Positions 8,029 to 16,511 of a stretch of 18,516 nucleotides of DNA are shown piece by piece. The DNA lies in NCBI GenBank assembly GCA_944323945.1, contig CALUUL010000037.1, positions 1 through 18,516 of the forward strand, written 5' to 3'. The stretch's first letter is position 1, and each line of letters opens with the position of its first letter. The position numbers and the translations under genes are program-made. The notes under the pieces were generated by a model, which had not been told where the DNA came from, ran no database searches, and worked only from the letters and a program-made list of their open reading frames with translations. The DNA comes from Candidatus Gastranaerophilales bacterium. Lineage in GTDB: Bacteria > Cyanobacteriota > Vampirovibrionia > Gastranaerophilales > Gastranaerophilaceae.

Positions 8029-8697
8029 ATGTTTAGAAGAAGTTGTACATTAGGTTTATTGTTGTTGGTTGCTGTTTATGCACTTAAACTGATTATTGTT
8101 GGTTTCCAAAACTTAGACTTAAGTGAGTTTAAACCGGTTGCAGCAGTCTTTTTGTTAGATGTATCAGCATCAAACAGATCGCTTCTCGCACAGCAAGAAC
8201 AAACAATTTTAAAAATATCAAAAAGGTTGGATTCCGAAGATCAAGCATTGGTATATGTTGTAACGGAAGATACATATAGTGTTTATAATGGAAATCCTCA
8301 TAAATTAGTTGCGATGAAAGAAGCTATAAAAAAACGTGGTGCCTATGATGATAAGTCTTTTGGTACTGCATATGGTTTAGCTCTAAAGAAAGCAATCGGA
8401 GATGCATTGAGATATAAACAAGATGGTTATAAACCTGCAATAATAATTCTTGGTGATTTGGAAAATGAGGGTGATATAACAAAACAGATTAATTGGAGTA
8501 CATTGCCGAAAAATATTCAAAAGACATTACAGTATGTGCCTGATTTGACTTTGGCATTTCTGTATGCTCATCCTCAGAAATTGGATGAAGTCAGACATTC
8601 ATTGTTGCCTGTGATAAAAGAAAGAAATCTTGTTGTTGCTTCAGAGGAAAATGTTGATCAGGCGGTAAGAAAAATTTTAGAAGCATTAGGAAGATAG
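8029..8697 (+). CDS. Membrane-anchored VWA-domain protein
   Basis: A protein of about 222 residues with one N-terminal membrane anchor (residues 16-36 in numbering from TTG 7999) followed by a von Willebrand A domain. The metal-ion-dependent adhesion site is complete: DVSAS (Asp54, Ser56, Ser58), Thr123 in SFGTAYG and Asp153 in ILGDLENEG. VWA domains of this kind bind protein ligands through a divalent cation and usually act in complexes. The frame extends back to TTG 7999, but a predicted promoter places transcription start after it, so ATG 8029 is preferred; its ribosome site (GAGAG) is modest. The stop (TAG 8695-8697) almost touches the GAGG ribosome site of the next gene, so the two are tightly coupled. 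The partner is probably encoded by one of the next two genes. Confidence 0.8.
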   Translation: MFRRSCTLGLLLLVAVYALKLIIVGFQNLDLSEFKPVAAVFLLDVSASNRSLLAQQEQTILKISKRLDSEDQALVYVVTEDTYSVYNGNPHKLVAMKEAIKKRGAYDDKSFGTAYGLALKKAIGDALRYKQDGYKPAIIILGDLENEGDITKQINWSTLPKNIQKTLQYVPDLTLAFLYAHPQKLDEVRHSLLPVIKERNLVVASEENVDQAVRKILEALGR

Positions 8698-8706
8698 AGG
8701 ATTTTA

Positions 8707-10380
8707 ATGAAAGTTACCATAACGTCAAAAAATAATGAGAAAGTTTTCAATGATTCTAATGTAATTAATATAGGTACAGCACCTAATTGTAATTTTAAAT
8801 TGAATCTTGATTTTGATTTGATAATTTCTCTTCAAAAATTAGAAAATGGTAGATGGCAGATAGTTAATAATTTTAAAAGTGATAAAGTCCTTTTTAGAGG
8901 TCAGCCAATTGGGCATTCTATAGAGATTGGTTCATTATGTAAATTGATGATAGCTGATACAGATGAATATATAAGTATAAAAATTACAGCAGCCGGAACA
9001 AATCCAAAAGTAGTGCCTGGTTCTTTAGAACTTGCTAATAGAAAAAATGCAGAAAGAATAAAGAAAGCAGAAAATAAACGAACAATTACCATGATTGAAG
9101 ATGAAGAACTCAATGAACAGGATATTGAGACACTTTATGGTAAGGGAGTTGGAGCTCAAACTAAAATTAAAATTGATAGAAAAAAAGCAGATATTGAAAG
9201 AAGAAGAGCTCTTATTACAAAAGAAATAGCTTATAAGGCTAATTATTTAAGAAATAAGTTAGTTCAGAATGAGATTATTTTAGCCTTTTTGAATTTCTTT
9301 ATAATCTTTGTTCCATTTTCAATGGCATTAATACTAAAAGATATATTTAGATATGATTCACCTCAAGGACAACAAATGCAGAATAGAATTTTGTTCTTGG
9401 CTGCGATAGGTTTTATTGTTGTGACTTTGGTATTGAAGTTGGGTCAATTTTTAACACTTCAAAATAAAGGTAAAGTTAAGGTAAATCAATCCTCAAAAAC
9501 TATTCAAAGTTTATGTTTGTTATCAGGTGGTGGCATATTTGCAGCTTGTATATTATTTAGTTTGGTTGAGGTAGCTTTACATACATATTCTTTGCCTTTA
9601 TTGATTCCACAAATGCTTATCGGTTGTTCTTTCTTATGTATTTTTTTAGGTATATTTGCTGCAATAATACAAAATACAATTGCGGAAACTGGTGAAGAAC
9701 TTGATAGCTATGAAAGCAGAGAAGATTTTCAATCTGTAGTAAAAGATTATCAGCAATGGATTGCATTATATGTAAATAATATTTCAAGAAAAAAATTAAA
9801 GGATATTAGTAATAAAATATTCAATCTTGAAATAAAAGCAGGAATAGAGTACGTTGTTGGTGCTCTTACTGCACCATTCTTGGCATATGGTGTATCTCAA
9901 ACATTGGCAGAATGTTTCCCCGAAGCTGCAGGATGGATAAGACTTGCTGAAGGTTTTAAATTTTCACCAATCTTTTTAGCACTTGCTGTATTTATGATAG
10001 TATTTGCATTTCATTGTTTTGCGACATCATTTGCAACAACAAAAAGAGTGTTGGCATCAAATGTAATTAAACAAGATGGCTTTAGCGATTATAATATTCA
10101 TGGTGTTGCATTGCATGGTGTAGAAAGTAGTAAAAATTTAAAGAAAGAGTCTAAAAAGTTTTTTTTAATAGCGCTTGCTGTTGTATTTATTGAAATTACA
10201 ATGAACGTTTCATACTTTATAGGAGTAATGGGCGGAGATGTAATGGGTATGATATTGAGCTTTATTGCAGCTTTATTGCCAACAGCAATCCTTATTATGG
10301 AAACAACAATGCTAGGTAATACTAAGTTTGAAATAATAATTAGAGAAGAATTATTAGAAAAAGTTGATAAAGATTATTAA
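8707..10380 (+). CDS. Polytopic membrane protein with N-terminal FHA-like domain
   Basis: A 557-residue protein I cannot assign to a named family. Residues 1-95 look like a forkhead-associated fold (the INIGTAPNCNFKL and GHSIEIGSLCKLMI strands), but the phosphothreonine-binding Gly-Arg and Ser-x-x-His residues of canonical FHA domains are missing, so it is degenerate. Residues 100-185 are charged and probably coiled (RKNAERIKKAENKR, RRRALITKEIAYKANY). About seven hydrophobic segments follow (near 189-211, 227-248, 267-290, 296-321, 420-442, 484-507, 512-532), with a long charged helical stretch at 325-375. The ribosome site is GAGG 6 bases before the ATG. Position between the VWA and TonB-C genes suggests the three act together at the inner membrane. 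Confidence 0.7.
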   Translation: MKVTITSKNNEKVFNDSNVINIGTAPNCNFKLNLDFDLIISLQKLENGRWQIVNNFKSDKVLFRGQPIGHSIEIGSLCKLMIADTDEYISIKITAAGTNPKVVPGSLELANRKNAERIKKAENKRTITMIEDEELNEQDIETLYGKGVGAQTKIKIDRKKADIERRRALITKEIAYKANYLRNKLVQNEIILAFLNFFIIFVPFSMALILKDIFRYDSPQGQQMQNRILFLAAIGFIVVTLVLKLGQFLTLQNKGKVKVNQSSKTIQSLCLLSGGGIFAACILFSLVEVALHTYSLPLLIPQMLIGCSFLCIFLGIFAAIIQNTIAETGEELDSYESREDFQSVVKDYQQWIALYVNNISRKKLKDISNKIFNLEIKAGIEYVVGALTAPFLAYGVSQTLAECFPEAAGWIRLAEGFKFSPIFLALAVFMIVFAFHCFATSFATTKRVLASNVIKQDGFSDYNIHGVALHGVESSKNLKKESKKFFLIALAVVFIEITMNVSYFIGVMGGDVMGMILSFIAALLPTAILIMETTMLGNTKFEIIIREELLEKVDKDY

Positions 10381-10398
10381 TTTGAAGGAAAATAAATA

Positions 10399-11133
10399 AT
10401 GTATAGATGTACAGAGTGTTATGCTGAATATAGTGAGTGTCCTGAATATTGCGATTGTGGAAATGATACTTTTGAAGAAGTTTTTGAAGAAGAGTATTAT
10501 GAAGAAGAACCCAGACAAACTAAACATGTAAAAGCAAAGAAAAAGCTGACACCTGAAGAAGCTGAAGAAATAAAGAGAGAAGAACTTGAAAAGAAAAAGT
10601 CTTTGATTGTTGCTGGAATTGTTTTATTTCTTTGTGTTTTAATAATTTTTGTTTTTCCTCCACATAAGAAAAAGAAAATGGAAAGAGTTAAACAAAAAGT
10701 TGCAATGGAGCAAGTAAAAATTCCTAGTGTTGATACTTTTTGGGATAATACAGTTCAATCAACATATAGAAAGGCAAAAGATCCGCTTGCAAATCTTCCT
10801 TTATTAAATACAAAATTTAGATATATTTCTCCAACTTTAAGAGAATATTTAGTTGAAATAGGTGGGGAATTCGATAGAAAATGGGATAAAACAATTGTTC
10901 AAGGTTCTGGGGAAGCAAAAGTCGAATTTACAATTGATAAAGAAGGTACTGTTGTCTCGAAGAGAATTGTTGCGACTACACATAATGAAACACTTGATAA
11001 TTCTGTTTTAGTTGCCTTATCTAAGATTATTAGTTTTAATGTTCCACCTGATGATTATAAAGGCGAAAGAATATATATTTCGTTTAAGGTCGGTAAAAAT
11101 GGTGACTCACACGTAATATATCCTAATAAGTAG
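10399..11133 (+). CDS. Zinc-ribbon / single-TM / TonB C-terminal-domain protein
   Basis: A 244-residue protein with three parts. Residues 1-20 are a cysteine-rich knuckle (Cys4, Cys7, Cys14, Cys18, Cys20), probably a cytoplasmic zinc ribbon. An acidic then lysine-rich helix leads to one membrane span at 68-87. The C-terminal part (about 165-232) resembles the TonB C-terminal domain: GEAKVEFTIDKEGTVVSKRIV, a short LDNSVLVALSKI helix and a final FKVGKNG strand. In diderms such domains contact outer-membrane or envelope partners; no ExbB/ExbD genes are adjacent. The N-terminal zinc ribbon is unusual for TonB. AAGGA 9-13 bases upstream supports the start. The last 11 bases overlap the convergent aroA. 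Confidence 0.75.
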   Translation: MYRCTECYAEYSECPEYCDCGNDTFEEVFEEEYYEEEPRQTKHVKAKKKLTPEEAEEIKREELEKKKSLIVAGIVLFLCVLIIFVFPPHKKKKMERVKQKVAMEQVKIPSVDTFWDNTVQSTYRKAKDPLANLPLLNTKFRYISPTLREYLVEIGGEFDRKWDKTIVQGSGEAKVEFTIDKEGTVVSKRIVATTHNETLDNSVLVALSKIISFNVPPDDYKGERIYISFKVGKNGDSHVIYPNK

Positions 11134-12400
11134 CTAAATTATTTATTAGGTTCAAAAACTCAGGAAAAGAAATATCTACCCATTGAAATTCATTAATTTT
11201 AATGGGTTTTTTACATATTAAGCCTGCTATATATGCACTCATTGCAATTCTATGATCGTGATAACATTCTATTTCACAATCTCCCAAAAGTTCATTTTTT
11301 CCATTTATAATTAAACCATCAGGGTTTTCTTCAATATCAGCTCCGAGTTTTTTCAATTCAGTTTTTACTGCTGTAATTCTATCTGCTTCTTTATTCCTTA
11401 AATCTTGTGCGTCTTTTATTATAGTCGTACCTTGTGCTTGTGTTGCTGCCACTGCAATTATTGGAATTTCATCAATTAATCTTGGAATTATAGCACCTTG
11501 TATTGTAGTTCCCTTTAATTCAGAATATTTTACTCTAATATCTGCAATTTCTTCGTTTGATATAGTTCTTTTGTCTAAAATTTTAATATTTGCATTCATT
11601 GATTTTAGAATATCAAGAATTCCGCTTCTTGTTTCATTAATACCAACATTTTTTATTATTATGTCAGAATTTGGAGTTATTAATGCAGCAACAATAAAGA
11701 AAGCTGCAGATGAAATATCTCCGCAGATGTTTATATCAACAGGTTTTAATTGAGATTTGGAAACAGTAACCTTATTGCCATCTATTTGTATTGTTGCACC
11801 CATATATTCAAACATTAATTCTGTATGATTTCTTGATTTATATGGCTCTGTGAAGGATGTTTTACCTTCTGCATTAAGACCAGCCAGTAATAGGCAAGAT
11901 TTTACTTGTGCTGAAGCTAATGGAGAATTATAATCAATTCCGTTTAGTTTTGTTCCATTAATTTCTATAGGCAATTTATAGTCGTTGTGCTTAAACTTTG
12001 CCCCCATAAGTTCTAGTGGGGTAATAACTCTTTTCATTGGTCGTTTAGAAAGACTTTGATCACCAAACAGCTCGCAATTAAAGTTTTGACCGGCTAATAT
12101 TCCCATCATAAGTCTTGTTGTTGTCCCGGAATTTCCGCAGTCAAGAGGACTTAGCGGTCTTTTTATCGCTTCTTTTGCGTTAATTATTAGTTCTTTTTCA
12201 TTAAGATAATCTATATTGCAACCAAGATTTTGAATTATTTTTAATGTGGACATACAGTCAACACCTTTAGAAAAGTTAGAAATTCTAACTTTTCCTTTTG
12301 TAAGAGCTGAAAACATAAATGCCCTATGTGTAATTGACTTATCAGCAGGAATTTCAATAATTCCGTTTAATCCATTTGATTTATTGACTACAATATCCAT
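11123..12400 (-). CDS. aroA: 3-phosphoshikimate 1-carboxyvinyltransferase (EPSP synthase)
   Basis: Sixth step of the shikimate pathway: transfers enolpyruvyl from PEP to shikimate 3-phosphate. About 425 residues, normal length. Numbering from the TTG at 12415, visible motifs are PADKSITHR (Lys26, Arg31), DCGNSGTTTRLM (92-103), GDQSLSKRPM (Arg125), the catalytic Asp-Glu in RLIDEIP (315-316), NKEADRI (Glu343) and DHRIAM (387-392). The loop resembles the B. subtilis form (GNSGTT) more than the E. coli form. Start choice: TTG 12415 would add five residues; ATG 12400 matches the usual family N-terminus. Neither has a good Shine-Dalgarno. It follows the small unknown gene by 26-41 bases and probably shares its transcript; its 3' end overlaps the TonB-C gene by 11 bases. 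Confidence 0.95.
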   Translation of the reverse strand: MDIVVNKSNGLNGIIEIPADKSITHRAFMFSALTKGKVRISNFSKGVDCMSTLKIIQNLGCNIDYLNEKELIINAKEAIKRPLSPLDCGNSGTTTRLMMGILAGQNFNCELFGDQSLSKRPMKRVITPLELMGAKFKHNDYKLPIEINGTKLNGIDYNSPLASAQVKSCLLLAGLNAEGKTSFTEPYKSRNHTELMFEYMGATIQIDGNKVTVSKSQLKPVDINICGDISSAAFFIVAALITPNSDIIIKNVGINETRSGILDILKSMNANIKILDKRTISNEEIADIRVKYSELKGTTIQGAIIPRLIDEIPIIAVAATQAQGTTIIKDAQDLRNKEADRITAVKTELKKLGADIEENPDGLIINGKNELLGDCEIECYHDHRIAMSAYIAGLICKKPIKINEFQWVDISFPEFLNLINNLATY

Positions 12401-12441
12401 ATATTTATTAGACAATAAATTATATATATTTGCAAATTATA

Positions 12442-12837
12442 TTATTGTTCTTTTGATGTTCTAGATTTTAAAATTGCAGAACTAATTAGTTTTGCAGCCA
12501 TAATAGTTCCAGCTATTCCGATAAATGTTTTTGCAAACTGTTTGTTTGCAGATTTTGCAGTTTTTACGAAATCAGGATACATATTCTTTGCATTTTCGAT
12601 TACTTGTTGTGCATTTATTTTGGAGGTTCCTAAATTTTTAATGGTTTTTTCAGCACATTTAGCTGTTTTTTTTAAGAAAGCATCCTCGCCAAATCTTGTA
12701 TTTTTTATTGCTGCTTTTACTTCAGATGGTAGAAATGCTCTTTCGACACCAGCTGCAGTTAAGCCACCTAATATTGAGGTTGATATAAGTTTTGGAGTTG
12801 AAAATAAATTATTATTTCCTGTCTCTTGAGTTCTCAT
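12442..12837 (-). CDS. Small protein of unknown function upstream of aroA
   Basis: A 131-residue basic protein that I do not recognise. It has a mildly hydrophobic Gly/Ala stretch near residues 18-30, a helical Lys-rich middle (40-100) and one clear hydrophobic segment at 103-123 followed by a short basic tail (KSRTSKEQ), which would suit a C-terminal membrane anchor. It is probably real: a perfect GGAGG lies 10 bases upstream of the ATG, and the frame runs without interruption up to the aroA start region. No cysteines suggestive of metal binding and no catalytic motif are evident. Its position suggests co-transcription with aroA but does not imply a role in the shikimate pathway. Confidence 0.7.
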   Translation of the reverse strand: MRTQETGNNNLFSTPKLISTSILGGLTAAGVERAFLPSEVKAAIKNTRFGEDAFLKKTAKCAEKTIKNLGTSKINAQQVIENAKNMYPDFVKTAKSANKQFAKTFIGIAGTIMAAKLISSAILKSRTSKEQ

Positions 12838-13029
12838 GATTTATATTCCTCCATTTATTGATGTTATTTTAAAAAGTAAGCATTATTTTTTTTTGTTATA
12901 TTTTTCTTATATTGTATAAATTCTTTACTTTTAGTGAATTATTAATTTTTATCAATTATAACAGTAATCTTTAAGTCATGTCTGTTTTTTTGTGTAAAAT
13001 ATTAATATAAGTTTGAAGGAATAGAAAAA

Positions 13030-14343
13030 ATGTTGGAAAAGAAAGTTAAATCTATTGTTCTTGCTGCAGGTAAGGGTACAAGAATGAAGTCAGAGCTCCC
13101 CAAGGTCCTTCATTTAATATTTAATAAGCCACTTTTAGGTTATGTTATAGATGTGCTTAACAATACGGAATATGTTGATGAAAACTTTGTTATTGTTGGT
13201 CATGAATCAGAAAAAGTAGAGGCTTTTGTAAAAAATAATTATAAAAATGCAAAATGTATAATGCAATGTCCTCAGCTTGGCACTGGTGATGCAGTCAATA
13301 AAGCAACACCATATTTAAAAGATTTTGATGGATATGTAATTGTTGTTTGTGGCGATACTCCTTTAATTACAGCAGATACAATTAAAAATTTTATTGAGTT
13401 TCATGATAATAATCATGCTGATTTGACTGTCATGTCTGCAATTTTTGAAAATCCTAAAAATTATGGCAGAATAATTCGAGATAAAAATAATAAATTTGTT
13501 GCAATTGTAGAAGAAAAAGATGCAACTCCCGAACAAAAAGCAGTTAAAGAAATTAATGCCGGAATATATTGTATTAATTGGAAAACAGTGTCCGATGCTT
13601 TTTCTAATCTTCAAAATAATAATGCCCAAGGAGAATATTATTTAACTGATATTGTAAAATGGGCAGTTGGAAAAAATCTATCAGTACAATCATATATTTT
13701 AGATAATAATGAAGAAATATTTGGTATAAATTCAAAAGTTCAGTTGGCTGAAGCAACAAAAATTTTGAATAAAAAAACATTAATTAATCTAATGCAAGAA
13801 GGCGTACAGATTGTTGACCCTGATACAACATATATTTCACCTGAAACAACTATTGGTGCTGATACTATTATTTTACCTAATGTATATATAACAGGGAAAA
13901 ATACAATTGGTAAAAATTGTAAAATTGGTCCCTTCTCTCATGTAAGAGATGGTGCAATAATCGGGAATAATGTTAGAATAGGTAATTTTGTAGAAATAAA
14001 AAAATCTGTGATAAAAGACAATACAAATGTTTCTCATTTAAGTTATATAGGTGATTCAGAACTTGGTTCAAGAGTCAATATTGGTGCAGGAACAATTACT
14101 GCAAATTATAATCCTATAAGTAAGGTTAAATCAAAAACAGTAATTAAAGATGGTGCGAATACAGGTTCTAATTCAGTTCTTGTAGCACCAGTTACAATAA
14201 ATGAAATGGCATCGGTTGCAGCCGGAAGCATAATAACAAAAGATGTTGAAGCTTATTCTTTGGCTGTCACTCGTTCTCCATTAAGAATAATTTCAAATTG
14301 GGTAAAAATGAAAATTGAAAAATTGTCAGGAGGCAATAAATAA
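13030..14343 (+). CDS. glmU: Bifunctional GlcNAc-1-phosphate uridyltransferase / glucosamine-1-phosphate acetyltransferase
   Basis: Makes UDP-GlcNAc for peptidoglycan and lipopolysaccharide in the cytosol. The N-terminal pyrophosphorylase domain shows LAAGKGTRMKSELPKVLH (11-28), QLGTGDA (82-88) and CGDTPL (107-112). The C-terminal left-handed beta-helix acetyltransferase domain, with hexapeptide repeats from about 270, has Arg306, catalytic His336 in NVSHLSYIGDSELG and the IGAGTITANYN loop. It ends with SLAVTRSPLR, typical of the family. At 437 residues it is slightly shorter than the 456 of E. coli, with both domains complete. AAGGA (13016-13020) precedes the ATG by 9 bases. Its TAA overlaps the prs ATG by one base. 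Confidence 0.97.
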   Translation: MLEKKVKSIVLAAGKGTRMKSELPKVLHLIFNKPLLGYVIDVLNNTEYVDENFVIVGHESEKVEAFVKNNYKNAKCIMQCPQLGTGDAVNKATPYLKDFDGYVIVVCGDTPLITADTIKNFIEFHDNNHADLTVMSAIFENPKNYGRIIRDKNNKFVAIVEEKDATPEQKAVKEINAGIYCINWKTVSDAFSNLQNNNAQGEYYLTDIVKWAVGKNLSVQSYILDNNEEIFGINSKVQLAEATKILNKKTLINLMQEGVQIVDPDTTYISPETTIGADTIILPNVYITGKNTIGKNCKIGPFSHVRDGAIIGNNVRIGNFVEIKKSVIKDNTNVSHLSYIGDSELGSRVNIGAGTITANYNPISKVKSKTVIKDGANTGSNSVLVAPVTINEMASVAAGSIITKDVEAYSLAVTRSPLRIISNWVKMKIEKLSGGNK

Positions 14344-15353
14344 TGGAATTGGAATTGGCGTTTCCACAAGGAACAAAAACAATTAACCCTACGCATGATA
14401 TAAAACTCTTTGCAGGACGTTCAAATATTAAATTGGCAGAAGAAATTGCCGAATATTTGGGTACAACGATAGGACCAATGATTGTAAAAAACTTTGCCGA
14501 TGGAGAAATATATGTTCAGGTTCAAGAAAGTATAAGAGGTGATGACGTATTTATTGTTCAGCCAGTTTGTAATCCTGTAAATGAAAATTTGATGGAATTA
14601 TTAATAATAATAGATGCTTTTAAAAGAGCAAGTGCAAAGTCAATTACGGCTGTAATTCCATATTACGGATATGCAAGACAAGACCGTAAAACTTCTGGCA
14701 GAGAAGCGATTACTGCAAAATTAGTTGCAGATTTATTAACAACTGCAGGAGCTGACAGAATATTAGCTATGGATTTGCATACAGGTCAAATTCAAGGTTT
14801 CTTTAATATTTTAGTTGATCATATTTATGCAACATCTGTAATTGTTGATTATGTTAAAAGGTTAAATATTCCTCAAGATGATTTGGTTGTTGTATCACCA
14901 GATATGGGCGGAGTTTCACGTGCCAGATATTTTGCTAAACATATGAATTCACCTATGGCAATTATAGATAAGAGAAGAAATCGTCATAATGAAGCTATTG
15001 CTGTTAATATAATTGGTGATATTAAAGATAAAACTTGTATTATGTTCGACGATATAATTGATACGGCAGGAACTATATGCGGTGCTGCTCAATTATTAAA
15101 AGACAAGGGTGCAAAGGATGTATATGTATGTGCAACTCACCCGGTATTTTCAGGCCCTGCTTTGGAAAGGTTGGAAAAAGCACCAATTAAGGAAGTTGTT
15201 GTTACAAATACTATTCCGTTGAATCAAAGCTTCTTGCCTCAGAAAATCACTCAATTGAGTGTTGCTCCATTATTAGGCGAAGCAATTTCCAGAATTCATG
15301 ATGGTGAATCAGTAAGTTCTTTATTCGGTTTCGAAAAAGAATACGATCAATAA
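14343..15353 (+). CDS. prs: Ribose-phosphate pyrophosphokinase (PRPP synthetase)
   Basis: Forms PRPP from ribose 5-phosphate and ATP, feeding nucleotide, His, Trp and NAD synthesis. The 336-residue protein has FADGEIYVQVQESIRG near the N-terminus, the ATP-binding ARQDRK (111-116), DLHTGQIQGFF (144-154) and the PRPP loop DDIIDTAGT (236-244), all intact for a class I enzyme. The N-terminus carries about 18 extra residues before KLFAGRSN. The start is fixed by AGGAGG about 10 bases upstream and by the TAATG overlap with glmU, which implies translational coupling. The glmU-prs order is the same as in many Firmicutes. A clear terminator follows 28 bases after the stop. Confidence 0.97.
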   Translation: MELELAFPQGTKTINPTHDIKLFAGRSNIKLAEEIAEYLGTTIGPMIVKNFADGEIYVQVQESIRGDDVFIVQPVCNPVNENLMELLIIIDAFKRASAKSITAVIPYYGYARQDRKTSGREAITAKLVADLLTTAGADRILAMDLHTGQIQGFFNILVDHIYATSVIVDYVKRLNIPQDDLVVVSPDMGGVSRARYFAKHMNSPMAIIDKRRNRHNEAIAVNIIGDIKDKTCIMFDDIIDTAGTICGAAQLLKDKGAKDVYVCATHPVFSGPALERLEKAPIKEVVVTNTIPLNQSFLPQKITQLSVAPLLGEAISRIHDGESVSSLFGFEKEYDQ

Positions 15354-15381
15354 GCTTTAATTAATAGGTATATAAAGATTA

Positions 15382-15419
15382 GAAAACGGTAGTTTTGAAT
15401 AATTATCGTTTTCCTTTTT
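15382..15419 (+). terminator. Intrinsic terminator of glmU-prs
   Basis: GAAAACGGTA (15382-15391) pairs with TATCGTTTTC (15404-15413): ten pairs with one G-U, a 12-base loop, and CTTTTT directly after. It closes the glmU-prs unit before the radical SAM promoter. Confidence 0.8.
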
Positions 15420-15429
15420 AATTATTATA

Positions 15430-15459
15430 TTGCAATGCTTGCTTGAGTTAATGTAAAAT
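15430..15459 (+). promoter_or_regulatory. Promoter of the second radical SAM gene
   Basis: TTGCAA (15430-15435), an 18-base spacer and TAAAAT (15454-15459), 20 bases upstream of the start codon, with AAGGA (15468-15472) between. Confidence 0.6.
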
Positions 15460-15479
15460 AACAAAAGAAGGATTATTTT

Positions 15480-16478
15480 ATGCAATATAAAAGCTGTCAA
15501 TGGGTAAATAGAGGAATAGAGTTTAGGACAGATGAACTGCGTTTATGTTGTTATGGATATTTACAGGGCAGAGAAACAGAGTATCAGACAACAATAAAAA
15601 AGAATTACCACGGCGAAATTTTTGATTGGAATGAAATTTTTGCAATAAAAGAGAAATTGAAAGAACAGCATAAAAAAGGGATATATCTTGATGCTTGTAA
15701 AGATTGCATATATCTTCATGAAAAAGATTGGGATGAGGAAAATTATATAAATCATTTTACATTTAATCATTGGACTAAATGTAATTGTAATTGTACATAT
15801 TGCTATACAATGGACGACAAAAAGAAGTTTAATTCATATAAGGAATATCATCTTTATCCGATTGTAAAGGATATGTTTAAAAAGGGTATTATCAAAAAGA
15901 CGGAAGAGTCCTGCATAATATTTGGAGGCGGTGAGCCTACAATATTAAAGGAATTTGATAAATTAATTGATTTATTTTTAGAAAAAGGCTGTAAAAATAT
16001 ACGAATAAATTCTTCAGGAATAAAATTTTCTAAAAGTATAGCAAAAGGTTTAAAACTTGGTGCAATAAGTCTAGTAATTTCAACGGACTCAGGCTGCAAA
16101 GAGACGTATGAAAAGATAAAACAGGTAAAAGCTTATAATAAGGTTTGGGAGAATATCCGAAAATATGCAAAAGCACAAGGTGAAAATAATTTATTAAAAG
16201 TCAAATATATTTTATACCCAGGTGTTAATGATAACTACGAAGAGATAAATAAGTGGTTTAATGAAGTCATAAAAAATGGCGTAAAAGCAGTTAGTTTAAG
16301 CGTGGAACAAGATTGGTATAATACTCATCAACCTGATTTTACTCCTGAGATATATGAACAAATAGCATATATGGAAAAGCGTTCAAAGGAGCTTGGGCTT
16401 GAACTTGAAATATATTGTGAAGCCTTAGCTGTATTAAGAGAAAGTAATTTCCCCAAATCAGATAAAAGCCAATTTTGA
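15480..16478 (+). CDS. Radical SAM protein with N-terminal extra cysteines (paralogue of the one at 2516)
   Basis: A 332-residue radical SAM enzyme, of nearly the same length and plan as the product of 2516-3511. Cluster cysteines are Cys101, Cys105 and Cys108 (CNCNCTYC, with an extra Cys103); GGGEP lies at 149-153; INSSGI, ISTDSG and ETYEKIK follow at matching spacing. N-terminal cysteines are Cys6, the Cys23-Cys24 pair in LRLCCYG and CKDC (73-76). The start CQWVNRGIEF followed by LRLCC resembles N-terminal cysteine modules of other radical SAM proteins I have seen, which may hold an auxiliary cluster. Substrate unknown; no small peptide gene is evident nearby. It has its own promoter and an AAGGA ribosome site at 7 bases, and ends 33 bases before the convergent XRE gene. 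Confidence 0.87.
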   Translation: MQYKSCQWVNRGIEFRTDELRLCCYGYLQGRETEYQTTIKKNYHGEIFDWNEIFAIKEKLKEQHKKGIYLDACKDCIYLHEKDWDEENYINHFTFNHWTKCNCNCTYCYTMDDKKKFNSYKEYHLYPIVKDMFKKGIIKKTEESCIIFGGGEPTILKEFDKLIDLFLEKGCKNIRINSSGIKFSKSIAKGLKLGAISLVISTDSGCKETYEKIKQVKAYNKVWENIRKYAKAQGENNLLKVKYILYPGVNDNYEEINKWFNEVIKNGVKAVSLSVEQDWYNTHQPDFTPEIYEQIAYMEKRSKELGLELEIYCEALAVLRESNFPKSDKSQF

Positions 16479-16511
16479 TTTGTCTTACTTAATTTGTAAG
16501 AATTAAATTAA

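Noticed and set aside
16483..16501. TCTTAC / GTAAGA inverted repeat between the second radical SAM gene and the XRE gene as a terminator.
   Set aside because: Six weak A/T-rich pairs and no T run on either strand; it could be bidirectional but is not supportable.
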